Of a stretch of DNA of 64,000 nt, positions 47,039-56,498 are shown piece after piece; the first letter of the stretch is position 1; each line of letters begins with the position of its first letter. Under the pieces are notes generated by a model. It saw only the letters and a list, made by a program, of their open reading frames with translations. It made no database searches and was not told the DNA's origin. Made by a program: the position numbers and the translations under genes. The stretch comes from Paucihalobacter ruber (GTDB taxonomy: Bacteria; Bacteroidota; Bacteroidia; Flavobacteriales; Flavobacteriaceae): contig NZ_VHIQ01000004.1 in assembly GCF_006494535.1 (NCBI RefSeq), forward strand, positions 124,001 to 188,000. The letters are read 5' to 3'.

Positions 47039-48931
47039 ATGAAAAACTTTTATCTGCTTTTTATTTCACTTTTATTATTAACCGCTTGCAAAACCGGTTC
47101 CAACAAGCAAGTTTCAGATTTAGCCATAAGTAACCCGATTGCCGTTAATCTGGATTTAACTGCTGTTGTAGACGATCGAGTTCCGGTAGTTGTAAATCCG
47201 GGTAGATTTACACAAGATACCGTAATTTATCGATTGCCCAGAGTAGTTCAAGGAACCTATTCTGTAAGTGATTTTGGTAAATATGTAGATGATTTGAAGG
47301 CTGTAGATTACAATGGAAATACTGTAAGTGTTACCAAAACAGATGAGAATTCATGGACTATCACTAACGCCACACAAGTAGATAAGATTAAATATTTGGT
47401 TAATGATACCTTCGATATTGAAGTTGGTGGCGGAATAGGAGGCGAGCAGCCATTTTCTCCGGCCGGTACTAACATCTCTCCCGACAATTACGTTTTAAAC
47501 TTACATGGGTTTATAGGTTATTTCGACCATTTAAAATCAGCTCAATACACAGTTGATATTGATGCCCCGGCAGATTTTGTGAGAACTTCTGCTTTACAGG
47601 AAACAGGCAGTAAGACTTCGGCAGATGGACAAACTATAACCACTACCTATTATGCACCTCGCTATTTCGATATCACCGATAACCCTATGATGTACGGAAA
47701 GCTTGAGGTAGAAACCTTTATGGTGGGCGACATAAAAATTGTGTTGAGTGTGTATTCCCCTAACAAATTGCACTCAGCTCAAAGCTTAAAAGAAACAGTA
47801 ATAACAATGATGGAAGCTCAAAAGGCATATTTGGGCGATATAGACAGCACACCACGATACGACATTTATATTTATTTGGCCGGTGCCGGCGAGGATCAAC
47901 CGAAAGGTTTTGGTGCTTTAGAGCATCATACTTCAACCGTAGTGGTGATGCCCGAGGCGATGGATGCCAATTCATTATCTAAATCAATTATTGATATTGT
48001 TGCGCACGAATTTTTTCATATTGTAACACCTTTATCAGTTCACTCTGAAGATATTCATTACTTTGATTATTACCAGCCAACTTTCTCTAAACATTTATGG
48101 ATGTACGAAGGCGTTACAGAATATTTCGCACAACATTTTCAGGTTTATAAAGGATTAATGACTGATGAAGAATTTTACGATGTTATTACCGAAAAAATAC
48201 AAAGTTCATTAACCATGAATGATGATATGAGTTTTACGGTGATGAGCGAGAATGTATTAGATGAACCTTATGCATCCAATTATTATAACGTCTATCAAAA
48301 AGGTGCTTTAATTGGTATGTGTATAGATATTTTGATGCGAGAGCAAAGCGGTGGTAACAGAAGTATGTTATCGTTAATGAAAGAATTATCATTAAAATAC
48401 GGGAAAAATAAGCCTTTTAAAGATGACGATTTGATAACTGAAATTACTGCTATGACATATCCTGAGGTTGGTGAATTTTTAAAAGTTCATGTTGAAGGCG
48501 ATACACCTATCAACTACGCCGACTTTTTTGAAAAGGTTGGTTTAGAATTTGCCGAAAAGCAGGTAAAAACAAATTATATCCAAAGTGGAAATGCCTTTAT
48601 TTTTGGTGCCGATCAACAAAAAGGAGACATCTTTTTTAATGATTTGGCTTTACAAAACTCATTTTGGGCATCGCAAGATATTCAAGCCGGTGATATCATT
48701 AAAAAAGTAAACGGTACTGAACTTACAATGGAGGCTGCACAAATGATTTTAGGAGGTATGTACATGTGGCAACCGGGTATGGAAATTGAACTGGAATTAG
48801 AGCGTAACGGGGAAAGCAGAATTCTTAAAGCAACACTCACCGAAGCTTTTGCAACAGGTGTTTCATTACAATCAGTTACAGATCCAACTCAGGCACAGTT
48901 AAATTTGCGTAATGCTTGGTTAAAAGGGTAA
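47039..48931 (+). CDS. M61-family glycyl aminopeptidase-like lipoprotein
   Basis: A 630-residue M61 metallopeptidase. The lipobox LLTAC (C17) predicts lipid anchoring. An N-terminal beta domain covers about 30-230. The zinc motif is HEFFH (323-327) with the downstream glutamate in MYEGVTEYFAQ. A PDZ-like domain closes the protein (ASQDIQAGDIIKKVNGTELT, about 545-610). Members cleave N-terminal glycine or alanine-type residues from peptides in the periplasm. Monocistronic, with a strong terminator at 48959-48990. Confidence 0.9.
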   Translation: MKNFYLLFISLLLLTACKTGSNKQVSDLAISNPIAVNLDLTAVVDDRVPVVVNPGRFTQDTVIYRLPRVVQGTYSVSDFGKYVDDLKAVDYNGNTVSVTKTDENSWTITNATQVDKIKYLVNDTFDIEVGGGIGGEQPFSPAGTNISPDNYVLNLHGFIGYFDHLKSAQYTVDIDAPADFVRTSALQETGSKTSADGQTITTTYYAPRYFDITDNPMMYGKLEVETFMVGDIKIVLSVYSPNKLHSAQSLKETVITMMEAQKAYLGDIDSTPRYDIYIYLAGAGEDQPKGFGALEHHTSTVVVMPEAMDANSLSKSIIDIVAHEFFHIVTPLSVHSEDIHYFDYYQPTFSKHLWMYEGVTEYFAQHFQVYKGLMTDEEFYDVITEKIQSSLTMNDDMSFTVMSENVLDEPYASNYYNVYQKGALIGMCIDILMREQSGGNRSMLSLMKELSLKYGKNKPFKDDDLITEITAMTYPEVGEFLKVHVEGDTPINYADFFEKVGLEFAEKQVKTNYIQSGNAFIFGADQQKGDIFFNDLALQNSFWASQDIQAGDIIKKVNGTELTMEAAQMILGGMYMWQPGMEIELELERNGESRILKATLTEAFATGVSLQSVTDPTQAQLNLRNAWLKG

Positions 48932-48958
48932 CACTATAAAGACATAAATTATAAGTTT

Positions 48959-48990
48959 AAAAAAACCATCGAATTAACGATGGTTTTTTT
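48959..48990. terminator. Bidirectional terminator
   Basis: AAAAAACCATCG pairs with CGATGGTTTTTT around a 6-base loop, between the convergent M61 and E1 dehydrogenase genes. Confidence 0.88.
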
Positions 48991-49037
48991 ATTAGATAAT
49001 TCTTTTGAATAGCAAGTTATTTGCCTGACTAAATAAC

Positions 49038-51449
49038 TTATATAAATTTCGGGTAATCCAAAGGATTAACTTCATGCATTATTCGATAAACCGTCTCAAA
49101 AATATCTTCTGCTGAAGGTTTACTAAAATAATCTCCATCAGTGCCATAGGCAGGACGATGTGGCTTGGCCGTTAAAGTTTTTGGTACACTATCTAAGTAC
49201 TGAAAAATATTTTGATTTTGAATCAATTGATTAAGAATGTAAGCCGAAGCACCACCTTCTACATCTTCGTCTATTATTAAAACGCGATTTGTTTTAGCAA
49301 CACTTTCGGCAATATCGTGGTTTAAATCGAATGGCAGTAATGATTGCACGTCTATAACTTCGGCATCAATTCCAACTTCATGCAGTTCTAAAGCGGCTTG
49401 TTCTACAAGTCGAAGTGTAGAACCATAGGAGATTAAGGTAATGTCGGTTCCTTCTTTTAAGGTTTCAACCACACCCAAAGGTGTTTTAAATTCACCTATA
49501 TTTTCGGGCATTGGTTCTTTAAGGCGATAGCCGTTTAAACATTCAATAACCAATGCAGGTTCATCGCTTTCCATCAAAGTGTTGTAGAAACCTGCTGCTT
49601 TGGTCATATTTCTTGGTACCAATACATGCATACCTCTAACCAGGTTTAATATTCCACCCATTTGAGAACCCGAATGCCAAATACCTTCTAATCGGTGACC
49701 GCGTGTTCTAACAATAAGTGGTGCCTTTTGCTTTCCGACTGTTCGGTAGTGAAGTGTTGCTAAATCATCGCTAATAATTTGTAAGGCATACATTAAGTAA
49801 TCCAGATATTGTATTTCGGCAATGGGTCTTAAACCGCGCATGGCCATCCCAATTCCCTGACCAACAATGGTAGCTTCTCTAATACCTGTATCTGCCACTC
49901 TTAATTCGCCATGTTTTTCCTGCAAACCTTCAAGCCCTTGGTTAACATCACCAATATATCCGGCATCTTCACCAAAAATTAATGCATTTGGATGCTTTAC
50001 AAAGATGGCGTCAAAGTTATCCCGCAAGATAATTCTGCCATCCACCATTGGTGGTTGATTATTGTATGTTGGGTTAACCGCTTTTTGATTGGTAGCGGCT
50101 AAAGTTGTCTGACTGTATAGATGTGAGCTGTATTTTGGTTGAATTTTCTCAAAATAATTAGCAATCCATTGGCTGAGTTGTTCTTTTTCACTAAACGATT
50201 CGCTTATCATGTAACGCAATGCCTTTCTAGCTGCCGAAATAACATCTTTTCTGTAAGGTTCTTTAATGTCGAGTAGTTCGTTGACCTGCTTATCAATAAA
50301 AACTTTATTATCGCTCTTAAGTGCTGCGTTTTGAATAAGTTGAACAACTTGTGTGCGCTCCTCTAAAATAGGTTGCAGGTAGTTGTTCCAAGCTGCTTTT
50401 TTTCCTTCTCTTACCTCTTTTTTTGCGCTTTTTTCAATGTCTTCTAATTCTTCAGAGGTAGCAATGTTATTGCTAATAATCCAATTACGCATTTGAAGAT
50501 TACAATCGAAGTCGCGTTCCCATTGCAGGCGTTCTTCAGATTTGTAGCGCTCGTGAGATCCAGAGGTAGAGTGACCTTGGGGCTGTGTTAATTCTTGAAC
50601 GTGAATAAGTACTGGTACGTGTTCTTTTCTTGATAACTGTGAAGCCCGCTGATAGGTATCGATTAATTCGGGATAATTCCAACCATTAACACGCATTATT
50701 TCAAAGCCTTTATTGTGTTCGTCGCGTTGAAAACCTTTGAGTATTTCAGAAATATTTTCTTTTGTTGTTTGATGTTTGGCATGAACGGAGATACCGTAAT
50801 CGTCATCCCAAACGCTTATAACCATTGGTACTTGAAGGACTCCGGCTGCATTGAAAGTTTCAAAGAAAAGTCCTTCACTAGTACTGGCATTTCCAATAGT
50901 TCCCCAAGCTACTTCATTGCCCTCAACCGAAAATTTATTGGTATCAATACCTTCTACATTTCTGTAAATTTTTGATGCCTGAGCCAAACCTAGCAGTCTT
51001 GGCATTTGTCCCGCTGTAGGAGAGATATCGGCACTAGAATTTTTTTGTTTTGTAAGGTCTTTCCAATGGCCGTTTGAGTCTAAACTATGAGTAGTAAAAT
51101 GCCCACCCATTTGCCTGCCGGCACTCATAGGTTCTTCTTCTAAATTAGTATTGGCGTATAAACCGGCAAAGAACTGCTCGATGGTTAACTCACCAATAGC
51201 CATCATAAAGGTTTGGTCTCGATAATAACCCGACCGAAAATCACCATCTTCAAAGGCTTTTGCCCAAGCTAGTTGTGGTATTTCTTTACCATCGCCAAAA
51301 ATTCCGAATTTTGCTTTTCCTGTTAAAACTTCTTTGCGACCTAAAATACTACACTCTCGACTCACCACAGCGATTTTATAGTCGTTTAAGACTTCTGCTT
51401 TAAAATCCTCGAAGGTAATTTCGGTTTTTGAGTCGGTTTGTGTTTTCAT
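49038..51449 (-). CDS. Fused 2-oxoacid dehydrogenase E1 (alpha-beta)
   Basis: An 803-residue thiamine-diphosphate enzyme with E1-alpha in the N-terminal half and E1-beta in the C-terminal half. The alpha part has QMGGHFTTHS, SPTAGQMPRLLGLAQASK and SEGLFFETFNAAGVLQVPMV; the beta part begins DGRIILRDNFDAIFVKHPNALIFGED and contains the transketolase-type pyrimidine and C-terminal domains (DVQSLLPFDLNHDIAES). The likely substrates are branched-chain 2-oxoacids, feeding E2/E3 encoded elsewhere. The GDG thiamine motif reads GNA (186-188) here, and WDDDYGIS replaces the usual NN-x-YAIS. It is monocistronic. Confidence 0.88.
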   Translation of the reverse strand: MKTQTDSKTEITFEDFKAEVLNDYKIAVVSRECSILGRKEVLTGKAKFGIFGDGKEIPQLAWAKAFEDGDFRSGYYRDQTFMMAIGELTIEQFFAGLYANTNLEEEPMSAGRQMGGHFTTHSLDSNGHWKDLTKQKNSSADISPTAGQMPRLLGLAQASKIYRNVEGIDTNKFSVEGNEVAWGTIGNASTSEGLFFETFNAAGVLQVPMVISVWDDDYGISVHAKHQTTKENISEILKGFQRDEHNKGFEIMRVNGWNYPELIDTYQRASQLSRKEHVPVLIHVQELTQPQGHSTSGSHERYKSEERLQWERDFDCNLQMRNWIISNNIATSEELEDIEKSAKKEVREGKKAAWNNYLQPILEERTQVVQLIQNAALKSDNKVFIDKQVNELLDIKEPYRKDVISAARKALRYMISESFSEKEQLSQWIANYFEKIQPKYSSHLYSQTTLAATNQKAVNPTYNNQPPMVDGRIILRDNFDAIFVKHPNALIFGEDAGYIGDVNQGLEGLQEKHGELRVADTGIREATIVGQGIGMAMRGLRPIAEIQYLDYLMYALQIISDDLATLHYRTVGKQKAPLIVRTRGHRLEGIWHSGSQMGGILNLVRGMHVLVPRNMTKAAGFYNTLMESDEPALVIECLNGYRLKEPMPENIGEFKTPLGVVETLKEGTDITLISYGSTLRLVEQAALELHEVGIDAEVIDVQSLLPFDLNHDIAESVAKTNRVLIIDEDVEGGASAYILNQLIQNQNIFQYLDSVPKTLTAKPHRPAYGTDGDYFSKPSAEDIFETVYRIMHEVNPLDYPKFI

Positions 51450-51599
51450 TGGTTATCTATTGGCATGCAAATTTAATGAAATAAATAAATCTTGACAAGC
51501 ACTATTTTGTCTTCAAATTAAAGAATTAATAAAAATTAGGCATAAATTTTATTAAATATTAAAAATATGCTAAAAATCAGACTTTTTGTTAAAAATAAC

Positions 51600-54437
51600 T
51601 CAATACCATTTTCGTCTAAATAACCCTAGTAAAACTTGTGGGTCTACTGTAAACATGATGCGAATTTTTTGATCGTAGTTAGGCTGGGCAATTTCCCAAC
51701 CTAAATTTGAATATATCGGAAAAAAAAGTTCAAAGTAATCTTCAACCAACACCAATCTTATTCCTGAGTCGTAAACAAATTTTGCCGGATTAAACCGGTT
51801 TTTAACCAACCCAATATCGCCATAAGCCTGAATGTAACGCCAAATAGACGTGCTAAAGTTAGCTGTTGTCATCCATTGATTGGCAAAAGGTGTATCGAGT
51901 TTAGATTTAAATCCACCTTCGGCAATAATGATTTGCTGACTAAAAATACCTGAGGCTTCAGATCTTCCTAAATAGGGTAGGTCAAATAAATAATCGGTTG
52001 GTCTGTCTAAGGCAAAACTAAAAAAGTCACTGTCTACAGGTGTATTATTTTTTATGAAAGCTCCGGCAAAAAACCTAAAGCTAAATTGCTGATTGTTTTC
52101 AAAAAGTTTTCGAAATTCGTAATTAACGGCCACCTTACTAAAATTCTCTGCTACCTGAAAATCACCCGAAAACCTCGCGTAGTTGATTATTCCGGGGTTT
52201 ACCAGTACATAACGTAAATTAAATACGCCGTAATCCGGTTCGGTTATATTAACCAGAGCATCTGGTCCAAGATTTCTTCTAATACCAACATAACGCGCAC
52301 TAGCTTGTTGTATGAGGTCGCTTCTAAAATCGCTGTCTTTTCTGAAAGTAAAAGCCACTTGTGGCGTAAACGAGGTTACGAAAGCATCTTGTGCAAACGA
52401 TTGATACCTTACATTAGCGCCATAGGTAATGTCAAAAAGATCCTTATCTTCAATTAAATGCGTGTAGTAAGCAGAAGCTGATCCGGTGATGGTGTTCGAG
52501 TTAATGGCGTATTGTGGTGAAAATTGATAATTTAATCTTCGGCGCAACAAAGTTTTATTATACCATTTGGTTCCAATAACCAAACCATCGTAAATGTTGC
52601 GATATTCTATAAGCGGCATCATAAAAATCTGGTTGTATCTCGGGTCTTCCAAATCTTTAAATATCCTTACTTGAAATGGCTTTCCTGAACCAAAAATTCC
52701 TTTCAGATTGTCGAAATTATCACGTCGGTTAATTTCAGGGATAATGTAATCCTCATTGATTGTTAATTTGGTAATACTGTCTTTTGGAATGGTAAATTCA
52801 AATTCATCTTTTATATTTTCAAGCCAATAGGTGTTTTTTACCGAATCACCTTTATAAGCGTAAAGTTTAGCCGGAATGCTGTGATTGCGTTTGTTTTTAA
52901 CTGTTATCTGAATAGAGTCATCGGTTGTTTTGACCTTTTTTAATTTGAAATCAATTTTTTTTCGAGTACCAACATAGTCATCAAAAAACCAGTCAATATT
53001 TTTAGAAGTTTGGTTGCTCAAAAAATCCTGAAATTCATCTGTGGTTGTATAATTGAGTTTATTATCGTCGATAAAAGTTTTCAATAACTGTGAGAGATTA
53101 GCGTCTTCCATAAACTGATCTAAATAGACCAATCCTATAGCGGCTTTGTATTTGTTGGCAATATTTGAGTTGAATTTTAAGAGTTTATCTTTAGACATGG
53201 CTAGTGGCTGATCGTTATTTCTTCGAGCCATTTCCATGTGAAACAAATAATATTGAAAGTTGAAATCTGCTTTTGCTACATTAAAAGATTTTATACCCCA
53301 GATATTTGACAATCCTCCCAAAAGTTTAGTATTAGGATAATTTTCGTCTACATATTTCATCAGGTAGTAAATCTGCAATCCTTCTGAAAGCCAATAATCT
53401 TCTCGCGGGTGCATGAGTAGAATATTATCGATGTACTTTTTTAATGCTGTTTTAAGCAGTTTTAGTTCGTATTGAAAATTATCGGGAAAAACTTTTATAA
53501 AATTTGGTAATTGGTTGAGACCATATAATGGGTCGCGTTTGTATGCCAGTTCAGAAACTAATAGTTTGTTATGCGGATAAGTACCTAAATTGGTGTTTAA
53601 ATAGCGTACAATTTTATCGGTAAGAATGGCTTTATCCTGCGGCTGTAGTCCTGTTTCGTTGATATTTGATATCAAATTTATTTGATCTGTTTGAACGTAT
53701 TTATAATTGGGGAAGTTTCCTATTACAATAAACGAATCTGTACGATCTTTACCAAATAAAGTGGTTGTTTGAATATTACCGTCCGGACTAAAATTTACCA
53801 CATCTAGTTCTGAAACCACGGTATAGTTTCGTGGGTGTTCTAATTCAAGATGAATATCAGCTTTTGGAATAAGCAAATCATCTAAATTTTTATTGCTGTA
53901 ATAGTGCCACTTTCCGTCATATACCGCCGGCAATATGTACCAGTATTTTAAATTGAATTCCTTATTTTTTGTAATGCCATATCCCGTAAAGATATCATCC
54001 GGTACAACTAAAATATAATTCAACTTGATATGATAAGATTCACCGGGTAACAATGGTTGTGCAAGTTCGACTTTTATTACATCCGGACGATCTTTTAAAT
54101 TATGGTTTACTAGTTCATTATCTAAATTATCAGTAATTTGGGTAACAACCGTATAACCTCTTTCGTTACTTTTAGCCAAGTGAAACTTTGTGCTAAACTC
54201 TTGTTCAAAGCGCTTTGCCAAGGGCGTTGTTTTTGTAGAATAAGCGTTATTCCAATTATTTAGATAAATAGAAGTTAAAGAATCGTTAGAGGTGTTTTTG
54301 TAAATAATCTCCTGATTAATAGTAAAGGATTTTTCAGAAACATTAAGTTTGGCTTTAATGCTCATACTGTTTTGAGCCACTAGATAATATTGACCCGTGC
54401 ACAATATTAGTAACAGTATGAATTTTAAATAATTCAA
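51600..54437 (-). CDS. M1 peptidase-like protein fused to a beta-barrel
   Basis: A 945-residue exported protein (signal peptide ending LVAQNS). Residues 25-480 follow the M1 aminopeptidase layout: N-terminal beta domain, then the helical catalytic domain with WLSEGLQIYYLM (349-360), equivalent to WLNEGxA holding the third zinc ligand. However, the HExxH helix before it is missing: the corresponding stretch is FQYELKLLKTALKKYIDN. After an Ig-like linker, residues from about 590 to the end alternate like an outer-membrane barrel and finish in an aromatic residue (RRKWY). So it appears to be an inactive peptidase-like domain carried on a barrel. It overlaps the next gene by 4 bases. Confidence 0.75.
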   Translation of the reverse strand: MNYLKFILLLILCTGQYYLVAQNSMSIKAKLNVSEKSFTINQEIIYKNTSNDSLTSIYLNNWNNAYSTKTTPLAKRFEQEFSTKFHLAKSNERGYTVVTQITDNLDNELVNHNLKDRPDVIKVELAQPLLPGESYHIKLNYILVVPDDIFTGYGITKNKEFNLKYWYILPAVYDGKWHYYSNKNLDDLLIPKADIHLELEHPRNYTVVSELDVVNFSPDGNIQTTTLFGKDRTDSFIVIGNFPNYKYVQTDQINLISNINETGLQPQDKAILTDKIVRYLNTNLGTYPHNKLLVSELAYKRDPLYGLNQLPNFIKVFPDNFQYELKLLKTALKKYIDNILLMHPREDYWLSEGLQIYYLMKYVDENYPNTKLLGGLSNIWGIKSFNVAKADFNFQYYLFHMEMARRNNDQPLAMSKDKLLKFNSNIANKYKAAIGLVYLDQFMEDANLSQLLKTFIDDNKLNYTTTDEFQDFLSNQTSKNIDWFFDDYVGTRKKIDFKLKKVKTTDDSIQITVKNKRNHSIPAKLYAYKGDSVKNTYWLENIKDEFEFTIPKDSITKLTINEDYIIPEINRRDNFDNLKGIFGSGKPFQVRIFKDLEDPRYNQIFMMPLIEYRNIYDGLVIGTKWYNKTLLRRRLNYQFSPQYAINSNTITGSASAYYTHLIEDKDLFDITYGANVRYQSFAQDAFVTSFTPQVAFTFRKDSDFRSDLIQQASARYVGIRRNLGPDALVNITEPDYGVFNLRYVLVNPGIINYARFSGDFQVAENFSKVAVNYEFRKLFENNQQFSFRFFAGAFIKNNTPVDSDFFSFALDRPTDYLFDLPYLGRSEASGIFSQQIIIAEGGFKSKLDTPFANQWMTTANFSTSIWRYIQAYGDIGLVKNRFNPAKFVYDSGIRLVLVEDYFELFFPIYSNLGWEIAQPNYDQKIRIMFTVDPQVLLGLFRRKWY

Positions 54438-55687
54438 TTGCTTATAATTAATTTCACAACTATATTTTTGTTGGTGTTATCCATAAGCCAATACACACCG
54501 CTAGTTAAATTACTAACATCTTTTGTAATGTTAGTAGCTTGAGGTAAAGAATAATAATTAACTATTTGTCCTAAACTGTTAACCATTACTAAGGTTGAGT
54601 AATCTGAAGTATTTATCTGTAACAAACCGTTGTTGATAAACGTATTTATTACCGCAAATGTTGTAGTGGTTTCAAATTCTGATCCACCTAAAGTTTGTGG
54701 TGTTTCCAATGTTAGGGTAACGGGTAAGTGGTCACTAAAATCGTGTAATGCCTGACGAATGCTTAGATTGAATAACTCGCCATTGCAATCGTCACCGTTG
54801 ATGGCGCGATTGTAACAATTTGGATTGTTGTTATTTCCAAAAACCTGGTACGAGTCTTGTGCGTAATATAAATCGGAATTGGTTAACATATTTTCCGAAG
54901 TTAAAATAAAATCAAAACGATCGTCAAATCCACCTGCAGCACCGCCTAAATTTGATAATGTTCTTGTAGACTGGGTAAACACATCTAAAAATTCCGGATT
55001 ATTACTCCATTGACCAACGCGATTGGGCGGATCGGCTAAAGTTATAGGATAGGTATTATCTAATAAAACCTGAAAAGCCGATTCAAATGCCGTGTATAAA
55101 TTTAAATCACCACCAAAAACCACATGACTGTCAGCAGGTAATGTGCTAATGTAACTCATCAAATCCAGGGCTTGTTGTGAGCGTATATTTTCGTTTTCAA
55201 TACCGGAAGAGGCTTTAAGATGACCAACAAAAGCCTCTAAATAAATGGGGTCACTTTCTTGGTTTTCTGTTTTTAATTTTAAACGATAGTGATTAAAATC
55301 TCTGATCAATGTGGGGATTTCGGTCTGGAATTCGAGTGTGAATTTACTACTATCGTAATAAAGCATATTTTGAAGTTCGTTATTGTCTCCGGTTAAATCG
55401 TCTGAACTATTAGTCACAAAGTTTGCCGAAGCATAATTCACAGTAATACTATTTTGGGCAATGTTTAAAATTTGATTGGCACCGTTTTCGTTATTGACTT
55501 CGCACACCATTAATAAATCAGGTTGATAAGAACTGAGTATGGTTGTCAGGTCTAAATCTCTATTTGGGAAGGTGGTTTCGTTGGGGTAATTTAAAAGGTT
55601 ATAAAACATAACTTTAAATTGAGATTGTGCTGAAACAGAGACTGTACAGCAAAATACTGCAATTATTAAAAGCTTTATTTTAAACAT
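54434..55687 (-). CDS. Secreted endonuclease/exonuclease/phosphatase, T9SS tail
   Basis: A 417-residue secreted EEP-fold protein: signal peptide ending VSAQS, catalytic motifs KVMFYNLLNYPNE, LLMVCEVNNENG, VVFGGDLNLYTAFESAF, and DFSDHLPVTLTLE. A C-terminal type A T9SS sorting domain follows from about 345 (VMVNSLGQIVNYYSLPQ to GVYWLMDNTNKNIVVKLIISN). It is probably a surface or extracellular nuclease or phosphodiesterase that gathers phosphate or nucleosides. It is read before the M1-like gene with a 4-base overlap, so the two products may act together. Confidence 0.88.
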   Translation of the reverse strand: MFKIKLLIIAVFCCTVSVSAQSQFKVMFYNLLNYPNETTFPNRDLDLTTILSSYQPDLLMVCEVNNENGANQILNIAQNSITVNYASANFVTNSSDDLTGDNNELQNMLYYDSSKFTLEFQTEIPTLIRDFNHYRLKLKTENQESDPIYLEAFVGHLKASSGIENENIRSQQALDLMSYISTLPADSHVVFGGDLNLYTAFESAFQVLLDNTYPITLADPPNRVGQWSNNPEFLDVFTQSTRTLSNLGGAAGGFDDRFDFILTSENMLTNSDLYYAQDSYQVFGNNNNPNCYNRAINGDDCNGELFNLSIRQALHDFSDHLPVTLTLETPQTLGGSEFETTTTFAVINTFINNGLLQINTSDYSTLVMVNSLGQIVNYYSLPQATNITKDVSNLTSGVYWLMDNTNKNIVVKLIISN

Positions 55688-55704
55688 AAGTTATCGGTTG
55701 TATA

Positions 55705-56391
55705 TTAGAAATTAGGGCTTAATCTATAATTTTCGTAGAAGTTGTTGAGTATTTCTATAACTTCATCAGGAGTATCAACAAGGTGAACCAGATTTAAATC
55801 ATCTGCACTAATGTTGCCGACTTCGAGCATGGTAGTTTTAACCCATTCCCAGAGACCACCCCAAAAATCAGTGCCTACCAAAATTATTGGGAACATATCA
55901 ATTTTTCTTGTTTGAATAAGTGTGATTGCCTCAAACAATTCATCTAAAGTTCCAAATCCACCGGGCATTACAACAAATCCTTGAGAATATTTTACAAACA
56001 TTACTTTTCTAACGAAGAAATAGTCGAAATCTAAACTTTTATCTGAATCTATATAAGGATTGTCGTGTTGTTCAAACGGCAAGTCAATATTAAGTCCAAC
56101 CGATGTTCCACCACCTAAATGCGCACCTTTATTACCGGCTTCCATAATGCCCGGTCCACCACCCGTAATTACCCCATAACCGTGTTCTACAATTTTTTGC
56201 GCTACCTCAACGGCTAGATCATAATATTTTTCTCCCGGTCTGGTACGTGCTGATCCAAAGATGGATACGCACGGACCAATTTTACTCATGCGCTCAAATC
56301 CGTTAACAAATTCGCCCATTATTTTGAAAATGGCCCAAGAGTCGTTGGTTTTAATTTCATTCCAGCCTTTATGTTTTTGTTCTGTTCTCAT
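55705..56391 (-). CDS. LOG-family Rossmann-fold protein
   Basis: A 228-residue TIGR00730/LOG-family protein with GGGPGIMEAGNKGA and the signature PGGFGTLDELFEAITLIQT. Enzymes of this family release nucleobases from nucleoside monophosphates and include cytokinin riboside phosphohydrolases; many bacterial members act on AMP or other nucleotides. It is cytoplasmic. A hairpin motif lies about 20 bases before its start (56413-56438). It is 17 bases before the nuclease gene on the same strand. Confidence 0.9.
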   Translation of the reverse strand: MRTEQKHKGWNEIKTNDSWAIFKIMGEFVNGFERMSKIGPCVSIFGSARTRPGEKYYDLAVEVAQKIVEHGYGVITGGGPGIMEAGNKGAHLGGGTSVGLNIDLPFEQHDNPYIDSDKSLDFDYFFVRKVMFVKYSQGFVVMPGGFGTLDELFEAITLIQTRKIDMFPIILVGTDFWGGLWEWVKTTMLEVGNISADDLNLVHLVDTPDEVIEILNNFYENYRLSPNF

Positions 56392-56412
56392 TTTATTTAT
56401 AGTTATTCAGTT

Positions 56413-56438
56413 ACTTGTCCCAACACAGTTGGTGGATT
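56413..56438. repeat. Short repeat with CCAAC-ACA-GTTGG hairpin
   Basis: ACTTGTC, then CCAAC ACA GTTGG, then TGGATT. The same framework is seen at 61842-61868 as ACTTGTCC, CCAAG ATA CTTGG, TGGATT. Each copy keeps its 5-bp stem although the closing pair differs. Confidence 0.5.
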
Positions 56439-56498
56439 GGGTTATTTCAATATCTGTAAAAATAATTATTTCAAAAAATAAATCGAGTTAGAAAGCTG

